Of a stretch of 64,000 nucleotides of DNA, positions 1 to 10,873 are shown in pieces (the first letter of the stretch is position 1; each line of letters opens with the position of its first letter). Where the stretch lies: contig JAZGUH010000546.1 in NCBI GenBank assembly GCA_037893225.1, positions 62,001 through 126,000 on the forward strand. The letters are read 5' to 3'. The DNA is from Hippasteria phrygiana (Eukaryota > Echinodermata > Asteroidea > Valvatida > Goniasteridae). Under the pieces are notes generated by a model. It had not been told where the DNA came from, ran no database searches, and worked only from the letters and a program-made list of their open reading frames with translations. Both the position numbers and the translations under genes were made by a program.

Positions 1-750
1 AATGGGATTAACCTTTTTCCTCCGGAAAACTTGACAATTTTAACTTTCTACTAATAACACGTTCATTTTTAACTACAAATTTTCCATTTTTCACTTAAAA
101 ACAGTTAGACATGATGCGGCCAAAAAGGGGGCTATATTGCCGGTAATTGATTTTTTTTCAGCAAAACTTTTTAAATTTTCATACTAAAAAGTAGCCACAT
201 TGTGCTCTTATATCTTTAAAATGCAAAACTTAAAATTCGTAGTTGTTTGTGAACGTGTTCAATTCTGCAGTTCTTATCCAAACATTTTAACAGAGAAAAC
301 AAACAGAAGTGATATACAATGTATCTGTTTTAAGAGTAGACAAACAATTCTCATGTCTGTCTTTAATCTAAACAGCAATAACAATATTATAACAGCAGAT
401 TTATTGCTTCATGAATTACAAATTTAGTTCTGAAGAAACATATATTTATGTTTTATAGGTAGAACCTAAAGTTGGATTAATTACCATTTACAAGAGACGT
501 TTTCAAAGGATACTTGATGCAATTCTATTACAGGAGTATCTTAAGTCTAGGAAAAAAGTATGTTTGTATGTGTTTCCAACCAGTGGTGTATGCAAGGGGG
601 GGGGGGAACTTGGTTCCTCCGGAATACATTTTGCCAATTTCTGCCTCTGTATTCATGGAGAGCAATATGCATTCCTAATTTGAACAAGAAGTATTCCTAT
701 TGAAGTATTTTAAGCATTTTGACTTAAAGCATTAAACATATTGTGACTTA
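1..750. other. Non-coding AT-rich stretch
   Basis: No ORF here resembles a known family and no exon-like block with flanking splice sites is visible. A run of about eleven G lies near 597-606, just after a direct match to the style of other G-tract repeats in the window. I see nothing else. Confidence 0.5.
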
Positions 751-1088
751 AGGGGACTGTTAGCTAAGCAGACTATTTTTGTTATTTGAAGTTTTTTTAA
801 ATGTATTATCACCAATATATTGTCTTCAGAATTTACAAGAAAAAACACTGTCCGCAAATCCGCTGTTGCCATGCTAATGGCGGCCATATTGGAATTCAGT
901 ACAATTACTTAATCAAGTTTTATGGGAAAAGTAAAAGATTTTTTTTGCATACAATCAACTGTAATTTAAAGTTTAAAACATCCAAGTTGGTACAGAGCCC
1001 CTTTTCACAAAATCTATACTTTAAAGGAGCACCCTATGACGTAACCTCAAAAAGATTTCTTAGCAATTTGCTTAGCAAACAGTCCCCT
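751..1088. mobile_element. MITE with TA target duplication
   Basis: The ends are inverted repeats: AGGGGACTGTTAGCTAAGCA on the left and its near-perfect reverse complement (one mismatch in about 20 bases) on the right. Each end is flanked by TA (749-750 and 1089-1090), the target duplication expected of Tc1/mariner-type elements. The inside is AT-rich without a transposase, so it is a non-autonomous element. Family assignment rests only on the TA duplication and TIR form. Confidence 0.75.
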
Positions 1089-2930
1089 TAAATAGTGAAA
1101 GTCTAAGACATTTTTCTTGCTTGGGTGTGACAGACTTACAAAGTGTGTATGGGGTGTCTTAAAATGTGTCCCCTTCATATATGTATATATATATATGAAG
1201 TATATATACTTGATCCTCAAATAATAATTTGAGATAGTACATGTAAAAAGAACGCTTTTGTGGAACTTTTTCGGGCAAGTAGTTGATGTGAGCTGAACAC
1301 TGTACTGAGCAGTTATTTGCCTAATTAAAACCGAGTTTTACTGAAGTGTTTGACATTTTGAAATGACATGATTAACTCACTGAACAACATGAAAAAGTGA
1401 GATGACATGTTAGTTGTATTTCACAAGAATATTACTTTTAATCGAGATCCTATTTTGGACACCCAGGTCGTGGCAATGTGTAAAATGTTCTCGGCGTATA
1501 AAGGATAGGCCATATTAATTTTTGAGGCTTTTACATGTAATATTTAACAACATTTGTGTATTTTCAAACAACTTTTTTAATTTTACATTTCGATCTCAAG
1601 AAATGCACACAAAAGTCAATAAAAACCAAGGATATGTACAAAGTGATTTTCTACAGTAAGAAGGTAAGAGTTGCATAAAGAATTCAGTGATTAGTCCTCA
1701 GCCAATTGCCTGATTTCAGTCTTTTTCAAATTACAAATGACCCATTGGCAAGTTTGTAATTTACATCATTTGCTTCAAATTTCTTTGAACTTTATTTAGT
1801 CCCCTTCATAAGGCTTTTCAGCTCTGTACTGGAATAGATGTTACCGAGAATCATGATATCCAAAGAAATCTTAAAAACATTCAATTTCCAATGTTTAAAT
1901 GGTTCTGACCTTGGAAAATTCTGTAGCCGTACACTGTACATATATTTATCACTTCTTACCAAAGACCGACTCATTCTTTAAATCTTATTCCAGCCTTATC
2001 TACATGTGTGTATGCTTTCTTTTGGAATTTTGGAGAGGATAGTCTTGGAGTGTCATGTCTAATTGTTAAGGTTAGACTCTTTAAATTACCATGAATGCCT
2101 TTGATAGTAATATACCAGGGACCAATTTGCTTGGGAGACACCCGGGGGCGTTGGACGGGGGGGGCGGGGGGGGGGGGGGGGGTGGGTGCTACAGCACAAT
2201 CTTATTTCCTTAATTATTTATTTGTACCAAATAAAATGAAGCAAATGTTATATTTTAATGTCACGCTGTTGCTATAGTTTTTCATTTTCTTTGTGTTAAT
2301 GACTTTATTCTTTTTTATCGAAAGTGGTTGGATACGTTTATCAAATAAATTGAACCTGCACATTTCCACAAAAATTGACATCTGAAAGTGTTATTACCGT
2401 TGTTTTTTTCAAATACCAGGCGACGGACCGAAGTTTATCTTAAAGGTACTCCTTTTTTCAGTGCGAGTGTGGGCGCTGTAAAATAATTTTGGGTCGGAAC
2501 GTTGCCAGTAAAAAAATCCTATTAAAACCCCGATGAAAAGTGTCCCTATTTACATAATCATGATTCACCATGATCTGGAAACATCAGTGTATGCTGATCG
2601 TGCGCCTGCGCTTCCTTTTATGGCACGATTAATTCATGCATGAATGAATGTGCTGAAAAGCGTTGTTTTGTTTTGTTTGCCACTGACATTCTCGCTTTCA
2701 ACCCGGAAGTGCGCAGAAGGGCTAATGTGAAATTCCTCTATTGTCATTTTGTTTGCTTGAAAAAAACAATGAAGTTTGTCTAGTTTCCACTGTCCCACTC
2801 CCCAGGAATCATTTTAGGCCCTACGGACTACGGAGCTTCATTGTATTACATTTTCCAGTTGAAACAGGAGGGTTTGTACAGCACTGAGTACAGTGGATAT
2901 GGAACGCGCTACAACGAACATCGCGGGATC
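1089..2930. other. Intergenic, simple repeats only
   Basis: No gene is supported. A TA-type microsatellite lies at about 1178-1210 and a long G-rich tract (almost pure G) at about 2155-2182. The short ORFs here have no recognisable domain. Confidence 0.5.
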
Positions 2931-2975
2931 CACGGATTTTGTTCGGTATAGCGATCTTTCAGTATAGCGATCTTC
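2926..2975. repeat. GGTATAGCG-motif repeat, left copy of a direct pair
   Basis: The segment contains TTCGGTATAGCGATC and a second CAGTATAGCG. A similar segment with the same motif order (CAGTATAGCC, TTCGGTATAG, TTGGTATAGCG) lies at 4178-4245 in the same orientation. The THAP-bearing inverted-repeat segment sits between the two. They may be parts of one interrupted older repeat; that is inference. Confidence 0.5.
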
Positions 2976-2987
2976 AGCCGCCGGTTA

Positions 2988-3958
2988 CTTAAAGGAACCA
3001 TGATATAGGATTTACATTGCATTATTCCTGCTTAAAACAATAAAGTATTATCTTGACAATGATATTTTGTGTCCAGAGTCAATTATTTCCCAGATTAAAT
3101 ATGCAAAAACATTTTTTGAAAATGTTTGTCCAAGCTACTCCGCCCCCTGAGTGGGACCCTCATTACCATAAGTGAGTGACGTAGATCGAGGAACATTACA
3201 TATTCTGCTCGAGCCAGCACCATTCATCACGTGTAAATTGAGTGTACATTCTTCGTCCAAAATCTAAGCAAAATATAGCGTTTTTCGGCCATGCCGACAA
3301 GGTGTGTGGCTGCTGGATGCAGCAAAACAACGAAGGATGGAGTAAGCCTTCATTTATTTCCAACTGATGCGAAATATCGGAGAATTTGGACGGCGAAAGT
3401 GAAGGTGACAAGAGCGAAGTGGTCCGGTCCCAGCAGCTTCTCAGCGTTATGTAGCGACCACTTTGAGCCGTCGTGTTTTGATACTGTTATTTTCAACTCC
3501 TTTGGGATGGCCATTAAAAATATGCTCAAGTCCACTGCCATCCCAACAAAGTTCCCAGATGTGGGTAAGGTACAGGCGAAAGCAGTTAAACGGCCCATTC
3601 CCCGAGGAGCTGTCGCTAAAAGGGAGAAAATCAGGGTAAGTTCGATGTATAGTTCTTGCAACTTACAATGTACGAAATTGCACGTGTACACCTAGTGTGT
3701 GTGTATACGGGCCGGGTCCAGACTATCGAGTCCATTCATGAATTTCGGTGCCTCGATCTACGTCACGAACAGCGCCCTCAATTTGAGTCTCAACAAATTC
3801 CAAAAAGGGGGGGGGGGGCAATTTTTGGGCGGCAAATAATCACACTAAAACTTCACTTGAACCAGTTTGGCTTTTAATTCACATTTAATACATATAAATT
3901 AATGTATTTATGAAATAAAATGCTATCCGGCAAATTTGAGAAGCATGGTTCCTTTAAG
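2988..3958. mobile_element. Inverted-repeat-bounded segment carrying a THAP exon
   Basis: Two nested perfect inverted repeat pairs frame the THAP exon. The outer pair is 15 bp (CTTAAAGGAACCATG at 2988-3002, reverse complement at 3944-3958). The inner pair is 16 bp (GTGACGTAGATCGAGG at 3176-3191, reverse complement at 3751-3766). THAP is the DNA-binding domain of P-element transposases, and P elements carry terminal plus subterminal inverted repeats, so this could be a derivative of a P-like transposon that kept only the THAP exon. No clear 8 bp target duplication flanks the outer pair and no catalytic domain is visible, so the outer ends may not be the true termini. Confidence 0.5.
3291..3635 (+). 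CDS. THAP zinc-finger domain exon (first exon)
   Basis: The 115 codons start at an ATG and end at a strong splice donor (CAGG|GTAAGT, GT at 3636-3637). The THAP C2CH zinc ligands are Cys5, Cys10, Cys54 and His57. Other THAP landmarks are Trp33, Phe58 and an AIPTKF motif near residues 83-88, matching the family's AVPTIF box. THAP domains bind DNA and occur in transcription factors and P-element-like transposases. A basic tail (KRPIPRGAVAKREK) follows. No downstream exon could be identified on the same strand, so the protein is incomplete here. It may be a host THAP gene, a domesticated transposase exon or a transposon relic. The enclosing inverted repeats favour a transposon origin. Confidence 0.8.
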
Positions 3959-4177
3959 GGCGACTTTAAACATGTGCCGACCATTGAATTATGTAATTCG
4001 GTACTTTCTGAGCTTACCGAATTATAAAGCAACACTGCTTTTCCCTTCTATTCCCTGGCGAAATAATACATAAAGCTGCGGCCGTTTGGGAATTACAAAT
4101 AGCCCAAATGGCCAGTGATTTTTTTTAATCCGTTGCCTTTTTTATAAACAATGTTCGGTAAGTTTTGTACACAAAAT

Positions 4178-4245
4178 TTGGGAGCCAAGGATTGTGTTCA
4201 GTATAGCCGTATGTTCGGTATAGTGGTGTTTGGTATAGCGTCGTT
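4178..4245. repeat. GGTATAGCG-motif repeat, right copy
   Basis: Three spaced GTATAG motifs follow AAGGATTGTGTTCAGTATAG. The segment resembles 2926-2975 in motif order and orientation. No function is assigned. Confidence 0.45.
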
Positions 4246-4437
4246 CCATCACATGGCAACACATATCTCATTGCCCGGATGTTCTTCCTTAAAATGGCCC
4301 AGTTCTCATACCCTGTGATACATCGGTCCAAACACAGTTCCCCATGCTGCTGCCCCTGATGTATGCCATCCAGTATCCGTGGTTCCCGGCAGATTCTACA
4401 GTTGACGTGAACTGTTTTTCATTTTCGCTGGTAACCC

Positions 4438-4600
4438 AGGCGCGGATCCAGGGGAGGGGGGGGGGGGGGGGGGGGTTGGGGGTCGAAATCCCTCCCCCCT
4501 GCTCGTTTTTTTTCTTTTTTGGCTTGTAGGGGCCTACGCCTTGCAAATGGCGCCACCAACGGTGAGAAAGTGTATATGCACCCCCCCCCCCCCCTAATTT
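4438..4600. repeat. Dispersed G/C-tract repeat
   Basis: It starts near GCGCGGATCCAGGGGAGGGG, runs through a long G tract, and carries GGCGCCACCAACGGTG before a C tract. The same blocks (GCCTTGCAAATGGCGCC-like, CACCAACGGTG) occur in reverse orientation at 14165-14330 inside a GPCR intron. That makes it a dispersed repeat family, probably a small non-autonomous element. Confidence 0.65.
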
Positions 4601-4684
4601 TTCAAGCTGCTCCATTGGTCTTAGATTTCTTGAACGAAGCATGAAGGTGTTTCCTACCTCCATGAACGAAGTAACCGAATGCAA

Positions 4685-4840
4685 ACAGGAGAAAGCGTTG
4701 ATTATTGTCGTCGTGCCATTGAAAGCTCTGGCCGTTGATCAGTTACATCGTGCTGAACATCTCGGACTGAAATTGGCAGAGATAACGTCTGATATTCCAG
4801 ATCACATTTTTGGAACAATCCGAAGATTTCTCAATCCTGT
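4685..4840 (+). pseudogene. RecQ-like helicase fragment
   Basis: A short frame contains KALIIVVVPLKALAVDQL followed by HRAEHLGLKLAEIT. This resembles helicase motif Ia of RecQ-type DNA helicases, where a VVSPLxALMxDQ-type segment precedes a variable loop. No Walker A (GKS) exon precedes it in readable frame and no DEAH box follows; the frame stops at 4883. It could be an isolated exon (CAG|GAGAAAGCG at about 4690 can act as an acceptor) or a relic. The fragment is too short for a firm call. Confidence 0.45.
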
Positions 4841-5207
4841 TTGCCAGTCCAGAATCACTCTGCTCAGAACGTTAACTGACTAGTAATTTATTACTTAAAC
4901 ATGAGTTTCCTCCATTGCGCAAGCGCGATTATTCGTTTGACCCGCCTGTTAAATTATGCATAAGCAGGTCGCGCGCGCACCCTTGCGAAATACCCAAGAC
5001 GTTCTTAGCGATTTGGCCTTGTGAGTTTGTATATGCCGGCAATCGTGGACCTAGGACAAAAGAATTCGAGCGTAGACAAAGGGGTCCACGTTTGACCTAA
5101 CGTCCACGATTGAAAATCGTGTACAAAACCAATGGGAGGCCTTCCGAAAAAGTTGGAGTATAAACAAAAGAGGAACAATGGGAGGTCCACGATTGCACCC
5201 GTTTACA

Positions 5208-5462
5208 TGACTGTGTGTGTGTGTGTGTGAACAGATATTCCGTACCCTGTGGAGACATGAACACAATGCGCACAAAGGGACTGAATAGGTCTCCACAGGG
5301 CATTTGTATGGGTTAGGATGTCTCCACAAGGAATTTTGTGTACTGAGTCTATGGGGTTTGCTTAACTGCAGGGACAAAGGGGAGAACAATGCCATGTCTC
5401 CACAGGGCTGCAAAAAAAGGTATGTGTGTGTGTGTATACGTGTGTGTGTGTGTGTGTGTGTG
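5208..5462. repeat. TG microsatellites and GTCTCCACAGG-type repeats
   Basis: Two (TG)n runs lie at about 5213-5230 and 5424-5462. Between them GTCTCCACAGGG-like words recur at about 5250, 5290, 5320 and 5396. No coding potential is supported. Confidence 0.7.
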
Positions 5463-5552
5463 TAGATAGAGGGCGCTGCCGTGTGCGCTGTACGTCGCAC
5501 CGCGCTGAGGACGTATTGAAACCAAGATTAACTCGGCAGCACCATGCCGGGT

Positions 5553-5602
5553 TGACACTCAGGTAGCAGTGGTTTCCCCAAGCAAGCCATGGCGGCTGGC
5601 AT
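5553..5602 (-). pseudogene. C-type lectin exon fragment (paralogue of the 6513 gene)
   Basis: On the minus strand this encodes CQPPWLAWGNHCYLSV, identical to residues 38-53 of the lectin at 6513-7049. Six of the sixteen codons differ, all at synonymous third positions, so it diverged under protein-level constraint and is not a recent copy. The similarity stops on both sides: upstream a possible acceptor (CTTCAG near 5616) precedes it, and downstream the frame reads into unrelated sequence. It is either one exon of a second lectin gene on the minus strand or a truncated inverted paralogue. The remainder of a CTLD was not found nearby. Confidence 0.65.
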
Positions 5603-6512
5603 TGTGACGGCGCGTAACTGAAGGCTTTCAACCACTTGTATTTTGATAAAAAAATTAACTCATTTGGAGACACGTTGTGAAGATACTAAACAGGTATAGT
5701 TAACGTTTTGCTTATTTCTTCATTGTAACGATTTCCAGAACAACTATAATGGCTCACTTGCTCATAAAGAAATTAGAATGGTCATAACTTGTGGCCGGTT
5801 TTGTCTATTTATTTAATTATGTAAACGCAAAATGATTGCACGCGTGGTTTTGGCCTTGCAACGAAACGCACAGATGTGTGAAGGAATTGTTAGCTTCGTG
5901 TTTCATTGAAACCGTTGCCAGTATAGTTAATTGCGTTTCAAATACGAGTGGTGCATTTTACCAATTATCCACATCAGGTCCTTGGCGCGTGCAACAGTCA
6001 GCAAAATGCCCATATTAAGCAATGGTTTAACTGCAGCATTTCCCGCTTGGATGATCGGGATCAATATTAACACTTTCAGACTTAATTTAGTTTTGTTGGC
6101 AACCATGGAAACGGACCAACACGTCAGCACTGACAGCATTTCATCAACTCACAATTACCATGTCTGTTGATATCGGTGCCATTAACGATTTTGACAGAGC
6201 CTGGCATAAACAAAGCCACTACGGCACAGCGACTCCACTGCTTGAATAATTTCCTTTTACAATCTGTAACTAAAAATGTTCTACCGATGCCGAACTATAC
6301 GGAATTACATAACCCTCAGCAACAAAAGAAAAGTGAAAGTCTTGATGTAGATGTTGTATCTACCGCTTGTTTTTTCATGTAAACCTGCTATGACAGTGAC
6401 TGTTTGCTGTCTGCATTTGTTTCCAAGGGTCTTGGCTTTTGGTAAAAAAAAAAGACATTCATGACATCATCTTAAACATTCTTGAACGTCGAGCGGCATT
6501 TTAGCAGAGATC

Positions 6513-7049
6513 ATGACTTCGTCTTTTCTGTTACTTGCATTGGCTCTGCTTCGGACTGGATTGCCAATAGATGGAAAATGTGACAACGCAAACACATCGA
6601 GCAAAGTGGCGAATATGACAAAATGCCAGCCACCCTGGCTTGCATGGGGTAACCATTGCTACCTAAGTGTCAGTCATCGCATATATATCGGTTACGGCTA
6701 CAGTTTTCACTGGGCTGAAAACTACTGCCGGGACCTCTCCAAACCTGGGAGACCTGCTCATCTGACATCGGTTACCAGCGAGGATGAACACCGGTTTGTA
6801 AGTTCTTACGCCACTTCTGCTGGGAACCTACATTTCTGGATTGGATATGAGTACCATAGCACGAAAGAGTGGTTCAGCTGGACGGATGGGACCAGCGACT
6901 TTGGATATGCTAACTGGCGTGGTGGTGACCCAAACCAAGGCATTCGGATTGGCATGCGATGTGTTAATGTTTGGAACACGAAGTGGCTTGTTCAGTGGTG
7001 TAGTAATCCACGCGGTTTCATCTGCAAGATGAAGAACGGAAATGAGTAA
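6513..7049 (+). CDS. Secreted C-type lectin domain protein
   Basis: This intronless ORF encodes 178 residues. Residues 1-21 form a hydrophobic signal peptide ending near Ile-Asp-Gly. A single long-form CTLD follows: N-terminal hairpin cysteines 38 and 49, core cysteines 72, 150, 163 and 171, WIGY at 109-112, FSWTDGT at 121-127 and YANWRGGDPN at 132-141. Cys23 is extra. The position of the Ca2+/sugar-specificity motif reads GDPN where mannose- and galactose-type lectins have EPN or QPD. The usual WND motif is not present; that stretch reads WNTKW. Classical calcium-dependent sugar binding is therefore uncertain. NTS (27-29) and NMT (34-36) are possible N-glycosylation sites. Such secreted lectins usually act in innate immunity or adhesion; the role here is not shown by sequence. 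A single exon is unusual for a CTLD gene and may mark a retrocopy. Confidence 0.85.
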   Translation: MTSSFLLLALALLRTGLPIDGKCDNANTSSKVANMTKCQPPWLAWGNHCYLSVSHRIYIGYGYSFHWAENYCRDLSKPGRPAHLTSVTSEDEHRFVSSYATSAGNLHFWIGYEYHSTKEWFSWTDGTSDFGYANWRGGDPNQGIRIGMRCVNVWNTKWLVQWCSNPRGFICKMKNGNE

Positions 7050-7865
7050 TTGGCGTTTACGGAATTAGCATTTGATAATACTGTACGTGGAAATTGCAGG
7101 ATGTGGTCAGGTTTGATTTACTTGAACAGTATACGTTCTTTTTACATTCGATGAAAGTGGACCCTATAACTTTACGACTACATACAAAGAAACTATGATG
7201 AACCTGTCACTGTGTCGGCTTTTCATAGCATTTATTGCTTACAGCTTTGCATACAACAATGTAAAACAATTAAACATTTATGCGGCAATGTTAGAGTGTC
7301 TTTAAATATTCACACAAACACGTATCTATTACACCCCAAAACATTAATTTCTTTTGACGTGGATTTTGAAATCTCTGCATTAATCTCCCATTCCTCCGCA
7401 GCATATTTATATTTTTCCATTTGGATTTTTCTTACATGCAATATTTTATTAAAAGCTATCTTTGGAATTTCTTTTTCTCTATTTAGGGTAGATGTCAGGA
7501 ATACCGGAAACTTAAACCGATTTATATGTAATTTACATATTTAAACAATTAAATTACAAAAGATAAAGATTCTTATTAGTTAAACTACATCATTCAACTT
7601 TATTGTACTAAAAAATAGAGGTCATCACATATTTGTTGAGGCAGTTATATGCAAATAATGACGTCATGATAAGTGCGTTAAGAACAATTTTTTGTATAAA
7701 GGTCTGACTAGAAGCACTGGTATGAAGGTTAACTATCAAATAACATGTTTCTACTTATTCTTTATATCATTATTCAGTTCAAACATGCCAATAATGCATC
7801 AAATGCAGCTCACCCACAAATTATCTTTTTGAAAATATAATCTCAATTTTTACATCAGACCCTTT
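7050..7865. other. Non-coding stretch after the lectin gene
   Basis: AT-rich sequence with no recognisable exon. It must include the lectin 3' UTR; no canonical AATAAA was seen close to the stop, and the nearest plausible variants are ATTAAA-like words near 7270 and 7548. Confidence 0.45.
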
Positions 7866-7868
7866 TTA

Positions 7869-8614
7869 GGGTGCGTTCGAGTAGCTCACCTGGGTCGACT
7901 CGGCCCCGTGCCGTTCGATTAGGTCTGACGTCATACCCGGGGCTCACTCGGGTCAGCCACATCAGACACTGCACGTGGAGCAGAGTCACTGGTGGAATTA
8001 CGTCACACACATGGGTATTTAACTCTTATTACCCACAGATTCTACTGGAGCGGGGAAATAAAAATGGCTGACCTCGAGGGCGATTGTGTTATTAAGGACT
8101 GTTCCTATAAGAGGACAAAATCCACTTTTAAATTATTGGACTTAGCAAACTAGATTGCGACATTAAAAACTAACAGGAATGTCGTAAATAGAGGGCAGAA
8201 TTTTTGTTATTATTTTGTGGGAAATTTTGGGGTAAAACGAAAACGAAAATGACAAAACGCAACACGAACATTAAGATGGCGAAGACCGCACTGATTCGCC
8301 AGACACCAACCGCAAAACAAGCAAGAAAATTGCATTTTCTACCGCAAGGAACTGTTCAAAATTACAACAAATTATGTCATATTAGAATTGAGAGAAGTAT
8401 ACTTTAGGTCGATAAATTCATTTTGGAATGATAAAACAACCTTGACTCGAAATGGATCAAATATAAATAGGGGTCCGTAACTACACAATCGCCGACTAAA
8501 GTGTTAGGTGTCATCGACAGAAGAGGGCGTTTGACCGTTCTATTAGCCCAGCTCTCGTGTCTAACCCGTCTGCCTTTACCCGAGTCGATCCGGGTAAGGT
8601 ACTCGAACGCACCC
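7869..8614. mobile_element. PIF/Harbinger-like non-autonomous element
   Basis: The termini are inverted repeats of about 35 bp beginning GGGTGCGTTCGAGTA on both ends, with matching GTCGACTCGG-like inner ends. A perfect TTA target duplication flanks the element (7866-7868 and 8615-8617). A 3 bp TWA duplication with GGG-starting TIRs fits PIF/Harbinger. No transposase or Myb-like ORF is present in the 746 bp, so it is non-autonomous. Confidence 0.8.
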
Positions 8615-8617
8615 TTA

Positions 8618-9550
8618 GGTTGCAACTTTTCCTACCTTGTCAGGTTGTGGAGGTTTTCTTTGAGAGTTTTCAATATGCAATGTTGCAGAATGGTACACCT
8701 GAACTACAGAGTTTAGCGCGTAAACACTTTTTTTCAAACAGACATACAAAGCAAAATTGTGTTTAATTGCTCAACACAGTTTTAGAGTACATAGATGGCG
8801 CTATTTCAATCCTGACCCTGTCATGATGGCAGCCAGGGCTTGATTTGAGAAAGTGTCCGGTATTCCCTACTACCCTGTATTCCCTACATCTACCCTATCC
8901 ATAAAAATAATTGCCCATTCTGGCAAAAATCGTTTTCAGGGTTGATGGTAAAACATGAACATGTAAGCTTTAATATGGTACAACAGAAAGTTAAAAATGT
9001 TGTCAAAATATGTGAACAAATAACAATAATATCCGCTTAGGATACCTAGTGAGCAACTTCAGACACAAAAACCATCAGACAAAAAATACATATCGCGCAT
9101 GAAACTTTCAAACAGTGTTAAGTCCACACAATAAAAATTACCAATAATTATAGAAAGTCACGGCACAAATTGTATAAAGTACAAAGTACAAAGCAATAAT
9201 TTCAATATGCGTCTTGGATTAACTGAGTATGTTTCAGGTTAGTTCTGCAATGTGAACAATTTCCAAACTGAAACTAAGATAAGTATTTTCAAACATGCGT
9301 TGGATGATCGTGATCTTTATAATGTCTCATTACAAGAAGCATGTTTTTATTTCTAATATCTAATGCGAGCAGTTTAATTAGCACGACAAGCACATAGTTA
9401 TTATATATAATACAACGCGTAGTGAGCACAACATAAAGCAAACAGACAAGTGCCGCACAAACATTGCACACTATAACTTTCTCGAGGCCGTGGCAACACA
9501 ACACTGCGGTATAAAGCGTAATCTTGTAAAGCATCTTAAACTGTAAAAAT
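8618..9550. other. Non-coding stretch
   Basis: No exon or RNA gene is recognisable. Short imperfect duplications of CCCTACTACCC/CCCTACATCTACCC occur near 8865-8897. Confidence 0.45.
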
Positions 9551-10631
9551 CAGGGTTGCTTGATTTAAATCATAACTAATAAAAATCACGTTTTGAATTT
9601 TGTGTATTTGTTATTTTTTTTTTAATGTAAAAACAATTTATGTTATTCAAACCTGACTGTCATTAACTTTAAATCGCTTATACTGTATAAGGCCAGTTTC
9701 CTGAAACATTGTACTACATTTATCTCGTGTACAATGCATATGATTCTTAAGTACATTGTGTGTGTAATGTACTACCTGTATGTATGATACAGTATTCCTC
9801 TCTTACATGTACATATAGGTTTAAATAGCCCATGCACATTGTAATGCGCCTATCAATTGATACCCCCCGACCTAACCTGACCCTCCCCCTTCCCCCGCCC
9901 CGACACCCCCACCACGACCCTCCCCCTTCACACTTCCCCCCACCCCCGAGTGGCGATTTTTATCCAGTTCATCAGGCATTAAGGACTTTCTGCTTAGTTG
10001 TATAAAAATTACAATTAATAAATGTTGTGTTGGGGCTTTTAATGATTTGTGATAAATATTTACGTTTTCCAAAATTGTAAATTTTGCCTCATCGTCTCTG
10101 CTAAACCGTCTATATTTTAACATAGGCCTAAATCTTCAATGGTGCTCTGTCCATTGAAAGTTCCATTGTCCGGTTCCCATTCTACAGCTGCAAATGCAAA
10201 ATGACGCCGTAGGACAATATTTCCACCGCAAAAATCGTAAAGACTTTTACAGGATCAAAATAAGGACAGTGCGTTAAACAAATATGGTGGCTGCATTAAA
10301 TCGTTTTATTCTACCATGGTTGTGTGTAGAGAGGAGGGGGGGTTCCTGTTATCAACTTAGATGAGAAATGTGCAGTATGATTGTGATGCTGTAACAGAGA
10401 TTTTAAGACAAACTTTGTATTCTAGAAAAGAATGATCAATGAAAGGGATTTCAGCACTGATTTCATGAACAATTGTGTGTGGTTATACTTGACTTTCAAT
10501 GATGGTCATTTAAATTGACTTATTTGAAACAAATGTTTTATGCTGGTAAAAAAAAATAAAAAATCGATTTAAATGCAAAAAATCTAATTTGTTAGATTTT
10601 TTTGTTTAAATCATGATTGTTATCAACCCTG
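9551..10631. mobile_element. hAT-like non-autonomous element
   Basis: The left end begins CAGGGTTG and continues into GATTTAAATCAT. The right end, read in reverse, begins CAGGGTTG and then ATGATTTAAAC. CAGGG-type TIRs are typical of hAT elements. The flanks (GTAAAAAT left, TGTAAAAT right) look like a degraded 8 bp target duplication. No hAT dimerisation domain or BED finger is encoded. It ends only about 240 bp beyond the GPCR stop codon, so it may overlap the GPCR 3' UTR. Confidence 0.65.
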
Positions 10632-10873
10632 TGTAAAATAGTAACATTATTATGTCGACGAACTACTGATTTCAGGTTAGCATTTTGGGTATTGAAATAA
10701 ACAAATTAAACTTATAAAACTTAGTATGATGCTGTTTCTTTAATTTTGCTTGCTGTTTCTTTCTTTTTACGTTGCTTGTAATAATGTGCGATTTAATCAA
10801 TCGAAAAGCACCTAGATTAGGCCTAATGTGAATTGGTCACAGGAAATATCTAGAGGGTTGGGTGTATACATTC

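Noticed and set aside
4289..4684. Gly/Pro-rich protein on the minus strand
   Set aside because: The frame runs through G and C tracts of a dispersed repeat; the apparent protein is compositional.
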